Assembly: GCA_020226215.1 (NCBI GenBank)
Contig: CM035236.1
Location: forward strand, 63,633,653-63,697,652
From: Sindora glabra
Lineage: Eukaryota; Streptophyta; Magnoliopsida; Fabales; Fabaceae
Direction: 5' to 3'
Length of the DNA stretch: 64,000 nt
Below are positions 11,888 to 24,800 of the stretch, one piece after another (the first letter of the stretch is position 1; each line of letters starts with the position of its first letter). A model generated the notes under the pieces. It was given only the letters and a program-made list of their open reading frames with translations. It was not told where the DNA came from and searched no databases. Made by a program: the position numbers and the translations under genes.

Positions 11888-12540
11888 GGTTTCCATGAAG
11901 AGCTAAAACTATTGGCATATCTAGAAAAGCTATGAATAAATATTTTCTTTATAATAGTCTTCATTTCTTTCCAAGTAATGATAGGCCTTTCACCATTTCC
12001 TCTTTTAGATGACATATATTGATGCTAAAAAATATTAGCATAATCAATGAATTCATAATGGTAAGCCTCACTTTTTTCTATTTACAATAGTAGTAACAAT
12101 CAAAGATTAGTTTCATCTTCTTTTCCTATTCTAAGTAGGCTTTCAAATCATTCCTCTCTTGAAATGAAGGAATCTTCTTTTTAATATTGTCAAGATTAAA
12201 ATCCACATGAACCTTTGTTTTCCTATCATCTTTTCTTCTCACATTCCTCTTTTCATCTCTTTTATCATTCCTTTTAGAATCATTGTATTGCTTTCTTTCA
12301 CTATGGCTTCTTTTATCTTTGCAATACCTATCATTTTATCATATATTTCCTTTTTCCTTTCTATCTCTCTTGCCTTGTTAATCCCTTTGAAGTTTCCTAC
12401 CTTCAACTTTTTTACCTTTTAAGGCATTAAGTCTCATGTTCATTCTACCAAATTATTCTTGTATGGCACTTAATGTGGACCTGATATCATTTTTCTCACT
12501 ACCTTCTAACATATTAAGAGATTTACATGTAAGAAAGGAT
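11888..12540 (-). pseudogene. gag: Ty3/gypsy gag pseudogene
   Basis: Read on the minus strand, the order of motifs matches the retrotransposon gag of plant Ty3/gypsy elements (capsid region, PF03732-like). A charged Arg/Lys-rich lead is followed by NLDNIKKKIPSFQ and NDLKAYLE (12190-12134). A TAG then stands at 12131-12133 where Trp is usual, followed by EKKMKLIFDC and KKVRLTI. After a frameshift come EFIDYANIF and GERPIITWKEMK (about 11965-12000). The usual length of gag is not reached: the C-terminal half, zinc knuckle, protease and pol are absent. Stops plus the frameshift show it is dead. Gag would form the virus-like particle of the element. The primer-binding site about 1.9 kb upstream supports the reading. 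Confidence 0.75.
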
Positions 12541-14482
12541 TTGATTAAAGATAGATCACACTTTTAACTTGATTTAAAAACACTCACTCTTATGTTTGTA
12601 TTTTCAAATGATCTCACATTTTCTTACCTTTTTCCACTCTTGTCTTTCCTTTTTATGGTTGCTGAGAACCAAACAAATACAACAAATAAAATTCAATATT
12701 TATGATAATTAATATCACTAATCAAAGTCAAAATAACTTAAAGAGTTAAAATAAAACAATGAAAGATTGAACAACTGAAAAATCAAGAAAGAAACTAGTT
12801 AAGATTCAGTAATGAAAGCTTCAAAGAAAAAAAGCCAATTAGGATTCAAGGATTAAAACCAAACAATTAAAGAAAAGAGATAAACAAGACTAGAAAAATA
12901 AGAACTTAAGATTATGATTGCAATGAAGTAAACTAAACAAGGAATAATGGAATGGAATTAATGAATACATGATAGCACAAGGCATTTAGTGAATAACAAT
13001 AATTTTCTTTTGCTTTTCACTCCTTAAAAACTTTTTTCTTTTGAACTTTTATAACCTTTTTCGTTTTCACTTCTTTGCACTATTCAAATAGCTTCTTCTT
13101 TTTAGTTTTTTCATAATTCATAACTTTTTTTGTTCTTCCTTTTTTTATTTTCAACTACCAACACTTCTTTTATCTTTCACTTGGTCCTTTTCTTTTGATT
13201 CTTTCTCTCTCAACACTATATTTCAACACTTTTTTCAACTATCACACTTGTTCTTTTTCTGTTTCTTTCATTGTTTTTAATTTCCCTAAACAAATAACTT
13301 CGAAGTGCAGAAACTAACAACACAACACAATGTGAAATGAAACAAAATGGACTAATAAAATATAAAATAAAAAAAGAACCCACAAGATAGCATATTTGTA
13401 TTTAGAATACTCAATTGAACTAATTTAAATGTTGTTTCTATGGGTAAGTATTCGCACATGGATGTAGAATACCCAGTAGACTTTCAAATTTTTAAATAAG
13501 GTAATTGAATATAAAAATTGAATATCCAAGAAGCTTTTGTATTCCACCTTATGCTACATGAATATTGTATTCACTTGCAACATGGCTTTGGACTTTTATT
13601 AAACATGCAACTTAATTGACTAAAACAAAATAGCACCGAGTAAACAAATTTGGAATAGAAAAGGATGAACACAATAAAAGGTAACTTGAAAACACAATTG
13701 AAATGGATAACTCAACAAGACTAAAATTTAAGGCATAATAAGATGAAAAAAAAGTAAAGTGAATTGAAAAGGAATTTGCTATTGCATGAAATAGCAACAT
13801 AATGGAAATTTTATTGAAAAATAAAACATCAAATTGGACAGACAAGATAATAAATGACACAATTGAAAATCATGAATGCAAGATAGCACACATGATTTGA
13901 CAAGACAAGACATAATTATAGATAAAGGAAATTGATATTGACATGGAATGAACTTAAAATTAAACCAAAATAGACTTAAGTTGATAAAGTGACAACACCA
14001 TAAAAAATTAAAAGCACAAACTCAATGGATAGTATAATAAAATTAATTGAAGATCCAATTGGACTTAATACATAATTAAGCAAAAATAAAAAATTAAAAC
14101 AAAATTAATGATGCAAATTTCAATAACCAAAATAATCGACAATTTGAATAAACAAAGACTCAGGATAGAACAATTTAGGTATTATGAAAAAAATATAATT
14201 TAATTAAGGATGAAAAATAGTATATGAATTTAAAATAATAGAACAAAACAACAAATTAAGATAATAAATAAATTAAAACAAAAACACTAAATAGAAGTAA
14301 AATTGAAGAATTCAACTAGATAGGATAGTGAACTATTGGACTACATAATTGAATTAGCAAATAATACAAATCAAACAAATAAAACAAAATAGAAATAGAA
14401 ATAGCATGAAACAATTGGATACATAAAACAATAGAAGATAATGTTGAATTCAAGGAACAAAACTTGAATAATAGGAAAACTT
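12541..14482 (-). mobile_element. Leader region of the decayed Ty3/gypsy element
   Basis: About 1.9 kb of A-rich (plus strand) sequence separates the gag remnant from the primer-binding site, as expected for a long 5' untranslated leader. 13010-13290 is pyrimidine-rich on the plus strand. The open frame at 13612-13860 has no family match I recognise and looks like a bias effect. Confidence 0.45.
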
Positions 14483-14494
14483 GCTTTGATACTA
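14483..14494 (-). other. Primer-binding site, initiator-Met tRNA type, decayed
   Basis: The minus strand reads TAGTATCAAAGC, matching 10 of 12 bases of TGGTATCAGAGC, the complement of the plant initiator-Met tRNA 3' end. It lies two bases inside an LTR edge at 14497, the normal spacing for Ty3/gypsy reverse-transcription priming. Confidence 0.65.
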
Positions 14495-14496
14495 AA

Positions 14497-15713
14497 TGAT
14501 GAGAATTTATAATAGATCATTCCAAAATTCAACAAATCTAAAAATGCAAAAGAAAGGTAGTCAGGCTACTATTCGAAGGAGAAAAATGAGGATGATAAGT
14601 GATTAAAAACACACCATAAAAGGTGAAAAATTCTTTGATAAGTGTAAAACAATCACATCGCAAAGGATGAACCTTTTGATAAATGAAAATAGGTGTCACA
14701 AAGGTTAGATCCCTTTGAAAAGTCACAAGTTCATTTAAGAACTCAAAAGAAAATCACATTCTTAATAAAGGTATCAGCTAATTCTCAAATTACTAAACTT
14801 TAATTATCTATAAGAAACAAACTTTCTTATATAGCTTTAATAAAAACCTAATTAAAATGAGCTCAAATGGACTCTAATCGGCCTAAATCTAAACTTTAAT
14901 CTAAACTAATAAAAAGGTTTCTAAATGACTTAAGGTAAAATAGTAAACATCTTGAAGCAAAATGGGTCTAAATACATTCATTCTAAATTAAAGCTCAAAA
15001 TGCTCTAAAATGAACCAATATATAAAATAACATAAATTAAGGCTTAATACACCTTAACACAAAATAAAACATAAACTAAACCTAAAAAAGCCCACAATAG
15101 TGCCATCAATAGCTCATGGATAAATGCCCCCTAAATTATAATCCTCTAAGCCAAAATGCACATCCTCTAATTTAAAAAAAGCCCCTTTTAAGCTTTCCTT
15201 TTTGTGCACATAAGCATCTTCAATTCCATCCTTGATCATCTTAGATTTTCTTCTTGAGATTTCCCCTCATAAATCATATTAGAACAATTTGGAGGCAATT
15301 ATGGTGTATGTCACTTTAGCCTTCTTTTAAAAAAATAGGGAGAAAAGAGTATAACTAAATTATCTCAAGAGGAGGCATCTAACCTACATCTTGATCTTGT
15401 TTGATTCTTCTTTAAGCCATGTTTAATAGGCATTGTGGAGTAAATTTGTGTTCATATGAAGGAATCAAAATCTAGGATGCTTTCTAAGGCTTTATGTAAC
15501 CTTACCTTATATGTTGGAGAAGCTAGGCATAATATTGGGCATGCCACCTAAGAAGGTCAATCAAGTTATCAAGAAAGCTAAATGAGTTATTAAAGAAGCT
15601 AAATGTCACTTTGAAGAGGGTATGCATCACATTGAAGAGAAAGAAAGAATGTATGTGTGTATGTAATAACAAAGGTAGAAGTTCAAAAGATTGAACTATA
15701 GTCATGGCAAAAC
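14497..15713 (-). mobile_element. 5' LTR of the decayed Ty3/gypsy element, partial
   Basis: In element orientation the LTR ends TTCTCATCA just before the primer-binding site. It extends rightwards on the plus strand until it is cut by B1 at 15714. I cannot see its outer end. The continuation may lie beyond the B/C insertions (from 21819), but I could not prove the join. The short open frames at 14538-14726 and 15523-15726 have no supporting features. Confidence 0.5.
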
Positions 15714-18713
15714 TATAATATCCCAAGTTAAAATTTAAAATTTTATAAATCTTGATGCCTATGGATAATTATTTATTTATTTAGTTAAATTTGGTTTTAA
15801 ATTTATTTTTCATATTAAAGGTTCTAGAATATTGAAAGTCATACCTATGATAATATTTGAAGTTTATTTATTTGTATATATATAACCATTATTAATTTTA
15901 GATTAGTTTAAAATGATGTTATAAAGTTGAAAACATTTTAGTAATAATAGGTGCAAGGATTTATGAAATAATTCATTTGTATGTTATTAAGTTATTTTTA
16001 GGAGTTATGGAAGATTGAAATAATTATTTTAGTATTTTCAAATTTATCAAGTTATTACAAATATATTTATATATATTGAAGGTAATTTAGAAATAATGGA
16101 GTTAAAATTTTAAATAAACCATTTTTATAAGATTAAGTTACTACAATAAATCAATGGCTAGGATTTTTTAAAGTCATTTGGAGGGATGGGATTTAGTTAT
16201 ATTAGAACTTATGATGCATTATAAAGCACCAAATAATATCGCTTAGCTCATCTATCTCTCCTCCCTTATTTTATTAATTTCTCGACTACTTGTTCTCTTT
16301 TTTCTCCTTTTTATTTTTTTTATGTTGGCACCCTCTCTCCTTATATACCTAGCAACTCTTCATTCTCTCTTCCCTATCTTCTTTTTTTCTTCTTCCTTTC
16401 CCTAGTGAGCCTCTTACCTCTTCTTTTTCTTGATTACCATCACCATCTTCATCTCATCTATGTTGCATGTTGCACTTCTATTCAGTGTTGACCTTTAATC
16501 ATGAAGGAGGAGCTATGTCAACCTTCATTTGCCTTCGTGCTCATGCTTCCATCACTATCAATCTCTAGCTACCATTCACTTTTTGAGCCTTTAGTGTGCT
16601 CCCTCTCAATTGCAACAAGTTCAGGGAATAATGGGGATTTTAATCTACAGCATTAGTGGTTGTAGAACTTTGAAGTCAATTATTGTACTTTCTAGTAAGC
16701 TTTGCCATTTTCAGGCATTAGTAAGCTACTTCAACCTCTATAGATGATGGTGAGCAAACATATACCATAAAATTTTAACACTTATAGTAATTTGATGTTT
16801 AATCCAAGAAAATTCATTTTCATATAGTTTAAGAAAAAATGGTGACATCTCTAAAAAATGAGATTTTTGTGCTACAAAAGTATTAAAACAACATGATGGG
16901 AATCTTTTTATATTATCCACTTTACTAGTATTGGATGTTTGAATCCAATACAAAACATCCATTTCTGCAAGGTTTTGGAAATATGATGCGAGTTTGGAAA
17001 ATTGATACTTCATGCTATAGAATGATAAGTTATCCTTCTTATATTATTTTTGAAATAGTATTTCTTATGATCTCTAATGATCTAAAGTGATTTAGAAAAC
17101 TTTATTCTTGTATAATTTGAAATATTAAATGAGACTAATGAAAAATATAATTTTTACAATATATATTGCTAAAAGATTATGATTAAAGTAATTGTGAAAT
17201 ATTATACTTTCATATTTTGAAAGATTTAAACTTAATTTAAAAATCTTATTTTATCATATTATTAGGATACTTAGTATAATACTAATAAAATAATGATTTT
17301 ATGCTTAAGATTGTTAGATTAATATACTTAAAATATATTCATATCATTAGAATTTAATATTTTATTTGTTATATACTTTGGAGTGGAAAAGTTGTCATAT
17401 ACATGAATTTTTTATTTTCAATGGTAAAGGACGTAATGGTTCAAGATAAACTAGTAGCATCAAGTGAGTCCCTAGAGTTGGCACTCTAATATTTTCACAT
17501 GTGTAAGCTTGATTTCAAATTATCATGTAATAGCATATATTAGCTTTATGAGATAACGTTGGAAAAGTTAAAAAGTTATTGATCTATATTTTTAGTATAT
17601 TATGATATGAAATCAAAATTAAAATGATTGGAAAGAAAATAAGAAATGATTATTTATTTACAAATTTTTCTTATAAATTACGAATAGGAAAATGAGATGC
17701 AAGTTAAACTTGGATGCTTCAAAGTAAATGAAGTAGGCGGATTCTAACAGGTGAGTATATATTTCACTCTACATTAACATCTTAATGAAGCACCATTTAA
17801 TTGTTATTATTTACATTCCTATTAATGATATAAATTATATATACACATCCATGCCTAAGTGCTATGAGGTACAATTGTGTAGCATAGATTATTACTAAAT
17901 TATTCTTATAGGTATACACTGAATAACATGGAGATGATAATTGGGATAAAAAAGCAATTATCTAAGGAGTAAATGAGAAACCACCATGTTATGGAAGCAT
18001 AGTGGTGTCATTATCAATTATAAATGGATTGTGATGAGACTACAATGATGAATGATATGGTTTATATTGTAATTGAGTTTATATTATATTTACATGTTAG
18101 AAAAGGTATTATGATTTATATTGGAATGAGAATGATTATTATGGCAATATAAGAGAGCATGGCAAGGTTACCATATATATATATATATATAATGTAATGT
18201 GTTTTGCTATGGCCCGAAAGGATAAAATGGTTATTATGCTAAAATAGCATAGAATTGACAATATGTAGAGCTAAGTTTTAATGGATATACTATATTATGA
18301 ATCATGCCACAAGTGGCATTAGAAACCATGAAATTGTAATGGAGGTGATAATGCAAAAGCCAAAGGGGAAATAGTCAGTACACAATTTCTGAAATATACA
18401 AACCTAAAAGTCAAAAAATGGATGCATGTATATTTATTATAAATAATTATGTGATATGATGTGATATTAGAACTTTATTTGTGATTTCACCTCATTGTTT
18501 GATATGAGTGTGATGATTTAATTGTAATTGAGCCTCAATGGCTATTTATGAATGTGGTGACTACCTATAATAGGTAGTGTACTAACATGAGAGTAATATC
18601 ATGTACTAGTGAATAGTTAAGAGTACGATGATTTATGATATGATATAGGAAATCTAAGTATGTGCAATGAACACTCAACATGAGGTTTAGCTTTATACAT
18701 TTTGGAAATATAG
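15714..18713 (+). mobile_element. LTR B1 of the 3.5-kb family, 3'-truncated
   Basis: It starts TATAATATCCC, i.e. the family start TGTAATATCCC with G-to-A at base 2. It then follows the family order: an AT-rich 500 bp, a pyrimidine-rich tract (16245-16440), a GGTGAGTATATAT landmark at 17750, and the TGAGCCTCAATGGC...CCTATAATAGGTAG block (18530-18575). It breaks off at about 18713, roughly 450 bp short of the expected GTCATGACA end, where R2 sequence begins. Confidence 0.7.
18170..18191. repeat. (AT)n microsatellite
   Basis: A short uninterrupted AT tract inside B1. Confidence 0.85.
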
Positions 18714-19634
18714 GAATTTTGAATTGCATTCATGACTCTTGGTTGATTCAAGGATTATAAAACTCTTCTCTTCAAGGATTATGATATCTTAATTAGTAAT
18801 ATTGATTTCCTCCTATTAGTTTTCTTTTTTTTTTCCAATTGTTTACATTGAATTATTGAGATTACTTATGTTAAGTGCTAATTTGGTATAATTAGTGCTC
18901 AATCTCATAATTTCTATTCTTTTGCTTTTTGAATTTGAAATTATGGTTAGTTAATCATGGTTTTACATGTTATGATAGAAGGCTATAAGATTGCTTCAAT
19001 GGTATTTAATCTAATTTCCTAAATCAACCAAATTCTATCCTTAAGTCAATTTCAATGTAGTTTAAAGGTTATAATGGTTGCTTAATTCAAATAATCTTAA
19101 TTGACCAAACTTTAGATGGTAGTCTAGAATATGATTCATGGATTATTGTAGAGGTTCCAAATAATCCAAAATTGAAAAATTAATTAGAACAATCAAATGC
19201 TTTGTGATCTAGGATTAATCCACACTGGGAGCATCATGTCCTTGAATCGGCTACTTTTGTATATTGAATCTTTTCTGTTTACTTATTGTTTTGCCTCTAT
19301 TTTATGCTTATTTGTTTTATTATTATCATTGTAATTTTATGTAGCCAAAGCCCCCCCAATTCTACATAATTTTCATTCTACATTCTATTTCATACAGTAT
19401 ACTAAATTTTATTACTATTACAACATTTTATTTCATTGCCTAGTATTCTATTTGCTTTAATTTATCTCATTTTCTTTGCATTAATAAGTCAAAATTGTGT
19501 AGATATTGTTGGAAACACTTTAGAAAAGATAAAATCAAAAGGATTACTAAAGGTATGACCTGGTTATGCCACTATACAACATTAAATTTTCAGCACACTA
19601 GTTTTAATCTAATTTTAGTGCATTGCAACGTGCA
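18714..19634 (+). mobile_element. R2 repeat, 5'-truncated, between B1 and B2
   Basis: It is homologous to the reverse complement of 6122-7789, from GGTTGATTCA (18741) through GATCTAGGATTAATCC (about 19206) to the end GCATTGCAACGTGCA at 19634. The right end matches that of the copy in A base for base in its last positions, so it is a true element end. The left part is missing. Confidence 0.6.
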
Positions 19635-20723
19635 TATCAAGCTATCATGTATATGCTATCTATACATCCTACCATAGATGACACTAAAATTATGAAGTGT
19701 GTTGAAGCATTAATATTAGGAACTATGAATAGTATTGGAAAGATACTCTAAAAACTAGTTGAAAAATTCTCAACAAATAGTTATGGAAGAGATAAGATTG
19801 ATTTGAGAGCCGGATGAGGAATTCCCAACATTCAATTGAGAACAATATAGAATTAACCTAAAATCAAAAAATGACTATATGTGTGCTAATTATAGCTAGA
19901 CGTATGGTATGTTATGATGTTAGAATCTTGTTTATGTTTGAATATAATTATTTGATATGATTTCATAGTCTCAATGTGATTGTGATGATTTATTTGTATT
20001 TGAGCCTTAATGACTGTTTATGAATGTGATGTCTACCTAAAATAGGTAGTATATAATATTAGGTTCTAACGGATAGTTAAGACTCTCATATTTATGATGC
20101 TTGAAATAGAGTTTAAGTCATGTGTAGGTGGACTCTCATTTAGATCATGGTTTCACATATTTTAGAGATCTAAGATTTGGGTTTGTTAGTATATGATTAA
20201 TGTGTAAATATTATATATAAAACTAATCACCTATAAAATAGAGGTAGGTATATACTTATTGAGTTCTCATAACTCACTTTGTTTAATTTCTGATGTTTTT
20301 TTATGTTAAAACTTGAGCTTAATGTATCCATAGAGAATAGAGACCGCCTCAAGAAAGAATTTGGTAGTTAGGATTGTCTTAAATTAGGATTAATATTCAA
20401 AATAAAGTTGTGGCTGGTCCAACAGTGGTTGTGTTGAACTTGTATTTGTGCATTTGTCTTGAGATTTGAGTTGTATGATGTATGTATAGGATTTTATTGT
20501 ATTTGAAATTAAACAAGTCTTGTATTATAGGGCATATGGCTCTTGAGAAGTGTCTAAAAAGAGAGAAGACTCTATTTGTATTTTTGTAAAATTTAAAATG
20601 AAAATTCAAGTTCCCTTTAAAATTTAGAAACTCTTATTAGATAGAAAGAGAGAAAAATTGTTAATACTTGTGGAAATTGATTTCGGGATCCATGCTAGTC
20701 ATGATCGGATATGGGTTATGACA
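19635..20723 (+). mobile_element. LTR B2 of the 3.5-kb family, 5'-truncated
   Basis: This is the 3' third of the family LTR. It has the GAGCCTTAATGACTG...CTACCTAAAATAGG block (20001-20046), then CTTGTGGAAATTGATTTCGG, GGATCCATGCTAGTCATGATC and the end GGTTATGACA at 20723. Its first 600 bp repeat what B1 already contains at 18080-18713. B1 and B2 are therefore pieces of two different LTRs, not one LTR split by R2. Confidence 0.75.
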
Positions 20724-21818
20724 GTATATTCTTCCATATCCTATCATCATAATTTAACTCAAGTTTAAAATGATAAAGCATTGAACCTTTAGGATAAATC
20801 ATCTTACTATTGTTTTAAAAGGCTCACTTGAGCTTAATCACCAGCATTGGACTCACTAGAGATCAAGAGAGCTCTCCATTTGCTACTATTTAGCTATGAT
20901 TTATAACTTCTAGTAGCATCCAGGCACATAACCCATGAGAAGAGGAGATCCATGCCTAGCAGTAGCTTGATCAAATGGAAACTGACATGAAGAAATTCCT
21001 ACTCGAAAGTTGCTACTAGCATTCCACTCAACTTCTGTTGCCATGCCATAAGCTACCATTTGCATGGGAGGCATGTGCGAAGATGGTTGACAAGCAACGA
21101 CAACATCTCTAGCTAGGAGCAATAGCTAACTGAAAGAGATAAGGAAGAGTGAGAGAAATAGAGCAATGTCTATGTAGGGAAGGGAAAGCTAATCAGAAAC
21201 CTTAAAAAGAAGCTAGCCACAAATTAAAAAAAATGGCGCCAACTTTAATAAAATGAAAAAGAGGATAATCTAGAAAAAAAGTAAAAGAGAGTAAGTGTGT
21301 GTATGTGTTAGTTACACAAATAAAGGGAGAAAACCAAGAAATGCTAGAGAAAGGAACTAGAAAAAAGAAATAAGGGATCCACCAACTTTCAATAAGTGAG
21401 AGAGAGTTTTTTTTTAAGATGTGAGCTATGGGTTTTGCTTCTATGTAGTGTGGTGCACAATAAGCTCATTTCTTTTTTTAAATCTCAACCATTTATTTCT
21501 TATCTAGAAGATCCTAACTCTTAATTCTTTTTAAAACTTAATTTTTTTATAAAACTCTTCTTAATTTTTTTTCTAAAAATAAAGATCTTAACTTCATTAT
21601 TCTTAATATTTTCTCATATTAAAATTATCCTCAACTTATAATTTTTTTTATAAATGATTTTAATCCAATCTTACTTTGATAATATAATTCCCATAAATTT
21701 TCTCCAAAATATTTAATTTTAAAAAAATAAATTTAGAATCCAAATATTAAGTAATTAATAAATAATTATCCACAAGTATACAAATCATAAAATTTTAGGT
21801 TTAGCTTGGGATATTACA
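20724..21818 (-). mobile_element. LTR C of the 3.5-kb family, truncated
   Basis: It contains the family purine-rich tract on the plus strand (21125-21320), the GTGCACAATAAGCTCAT landmark, the AT-rich terminal portion and the end GGGATATTACA at 21818. The other two thirds are missing; the broken edge abuts the terminal ACA of B2 directly. The more GC-rich stretch at 20860-21125 corresponds to the LTR part just 3' of the pyrimidine tract in the other copies; the short frame across it is not conserved. Confidence 0.7.
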
Positions 21819-24800
21819 TGAATGGGGCTAAAAGAGAGCTTCTTAAAGAGGAGAAGATAGCTTAAAAGTGTTTAGGAAATGATAAATGATAAATTAAGGA
21901 AGCAATGAAGATTTTGATGAGAAATTTAGAGAAAAAGGGTTTAAGGCGTATTTTGGGAAGAAGGAAGCTTTAAAATTTTTCTTTAACATTTATTATTCCT
22001 TAGTTATCAAATTATATTCATACTAATTACCTCTTAAAATTTTCCTTCCTCAACTCATCATTAAATTTCAATAATTCAATAAACTTATTCTTTTATTAAA
22101 ATGTTCCATCATACTTATTGTTCTCACTTTTTCTTATATTAATCATTTTAATGTTTCACTATTTTATCCATTTAAGCTCTTAACTATTTTCCTTATATTT
22201 ATCCCTAGGACTCAAGACATATTATTAAGCAAACTAAATGAATAAATGATAAGATAAATAAATAAATAAATAAAAGTTAAATTCTTAGAGTTGTAATAGT
22301 ATTACATTTTCTTATTAATTCTACCTAAATTCCATAATTTTACAGGAGAATTTGAAAGTGCCTTATTGATGTCCTCACCCTTAGCTTCTATGCCTATCTT
22401 CCATTAATTCTTTCTCTAACCTCCAATAGCCTTTTACGAAGAGCCTATATGGATATTTGTTCTCCCTTTACCTTTCTTAACTAAACATATTTAACTCTTA
22501 TGGACTAAAAGACATATTAGTTCACAAGGACAAATGACATACAAATAAGACATTAGGAAGAACTAACTATTAGAATGTACAAATTTTACTTAGGACTTCT
22601 TATCATCCTTTTGTTCCAAGAACTTCTCCTATGATTGCTAGTCAATGAAGTTTCATTTTTGAAGTGGGTTTATTTTTGTAGTTGTCTCAAAATTGATGAA
22701 GTTTCACCTTAAGGTTATTTTAAAATGATTCTACCATATTGCCACATATGACAATACTTTATTGTGCATACTCTACAAGGAAAAAACACATGAAAAAATT
22801 AAATATGATTATTTAATAGTATAGAATTTTATATATGTATAATATAAAGTTATCTAAATTAAAGTGTATGTACCAAGACTTCCTCATAAATGCTATCCTT
22901 TAATACTAAAGGGACACTTCTTTAAAGAGCATAACCTATTGATATTTTGGATTGTATTACAAATCCAATATAATTGTTATATACTTCTCTATTTTCTCCA
23001 TCTATCTACCCTTTGAAATTGATATCAACATATAACTACTCACCTTTAGCTTGTAGTACAGCAATGGACCTTAACATTATAGGACCCCTCTAATTCTTTT
23101 AGGTAAAAGCAGATGGCTTTCCAAATTGATTCATATTTTGGTTATTTCTAAAAAATTAATGTTAATTAGGTGCAATGAAATGTATATAAAGTTAAATATT
23201 CATGTTACTTAACAATAAATAAAGTAACAAATATATAACTTATCCACACAAAAAATGCTACATGATGGGCATGGCAAAATACCTAACTTCCATGATAAGC
23301 AACTAAATTAAAATTACATTAGTCATTGTGCTTTATGTACTCTTCCACTAATGTACATAATTAGGAAGCAAATAGGAATTATTCCTTTATATAATACATA
23401 TGATGCCCTAAAAAGAAATAATAATATACAATGGTAAAAGTAGCAAATTAAAAAGGTGGAGGCATCATTAACTAAAGGAGCATGACCATGACAATATATC
23501 CTAAATGTGATTAAACACTAAAAGCATCACCAAATACAACTTATAATATATCCGAAACTTAATAATGAATAAGACTATCATAATGTTATTATATACATAC
23601 ATATACTTCCTAAACAAGCAAAGCAAACAATCTCTTAATATCCAAAAAGTTAATGGAACTAAGAACGAATAGATACTTGAAAATGGATATGATGAAAAGA
23701 ATGAGCATGAAGTTAATTTTTAGTGCAATTAAAAACATGGCAAAGATTTAGGAATTATTGGAAAAATGGTGACAACAAAGGTTATCGTTGGAGAAATGGT
23801 TTTCATAAAGTAAGAATGTTGCAAAATATAAAAAAAAAATGAAAGTTATGTAGCCAAAATATTTATATGTCAGGTTAAAAACTTGGCAACTAAGGTCTTA
23901 AAGAAATGACATCAGATTAAAACAAAACATACATATAAGGTTAAGATAATATTTACAAAAACATCATTGAACCATCAATTTCAACATCAATTAAGTAAAC
24001 AATTGATAACTTAAGTTTGCTTTATACTCTCAAACTAATAATTCACATTCACTTTTGACTTTGGTTAGGAATAAAATTGATATCTTAAGCTTCCCAATAT
24101 TTTCAAACATGAAATTACTTCCAAAATAAACATCAGTTATAATCTTAACCATCATTTTAAGTTTCCAATTAATTTCAAAAATGTCATTGCATAAAAATGG
24201 ATGTTGATTATATTTACTAACCATTATCTTATTAGTCTCAAACATTTTTAAAATGCAATAACTAATGGAAACCTAACAAATTAAGAATAGTAAAACACAG
24301 TAAGAAAGTTTTCTTAGTGAGTAATTAATGAAAGAACCCCTTGATTTTGGTGGATGAAAAATCCATTAAAATTAAATTAGAGAAATTATAATGTTTTTAG
24401 AAGTATTCAAGGCTCAATATTGTTAGGACTTTGGAGTAACCTAAGGGTTTTACATAGAAATACCTTATGAAAGCCTAAATGGTCAACATTGTAAAATTTT
24501 GACCAAAATAGAGAAATATGCACAGTTTTAAGTAAAGCCAAAAGGAAATGTTTGATTTTGAAATTTAATAGTCAAAGAATGGCTAGAAACTATGTTATTA
24601 ATATAAATGATTAACAATATAGTAAAAAATGTAATTTGATGATCCTTTTAGAATTTTGTATAAAATTCTAGCTAGTATTTCATTAAAAAATGAGATTTAA
24701 TTTGATTATTGATGAAAATAGTATAACACTCACTAATATGGCTTAAATAAGCTTAGTTCTTAGGCCATGACTACCATACAATAGGTGAAAGGAAGGTTAT

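Noticed and set aside
11682..12422. Two plus-strand frames encoding very hydrophobic peptides, first read as membrane proteins
   Set aside because: One lies in a CTTT-rich tract; the other is the antisense of the gag pseudogene region.
19495..19677. Open frame across the R2/B2 junction
   Set aside because: It spans the boundary of two repeats and has no domain.
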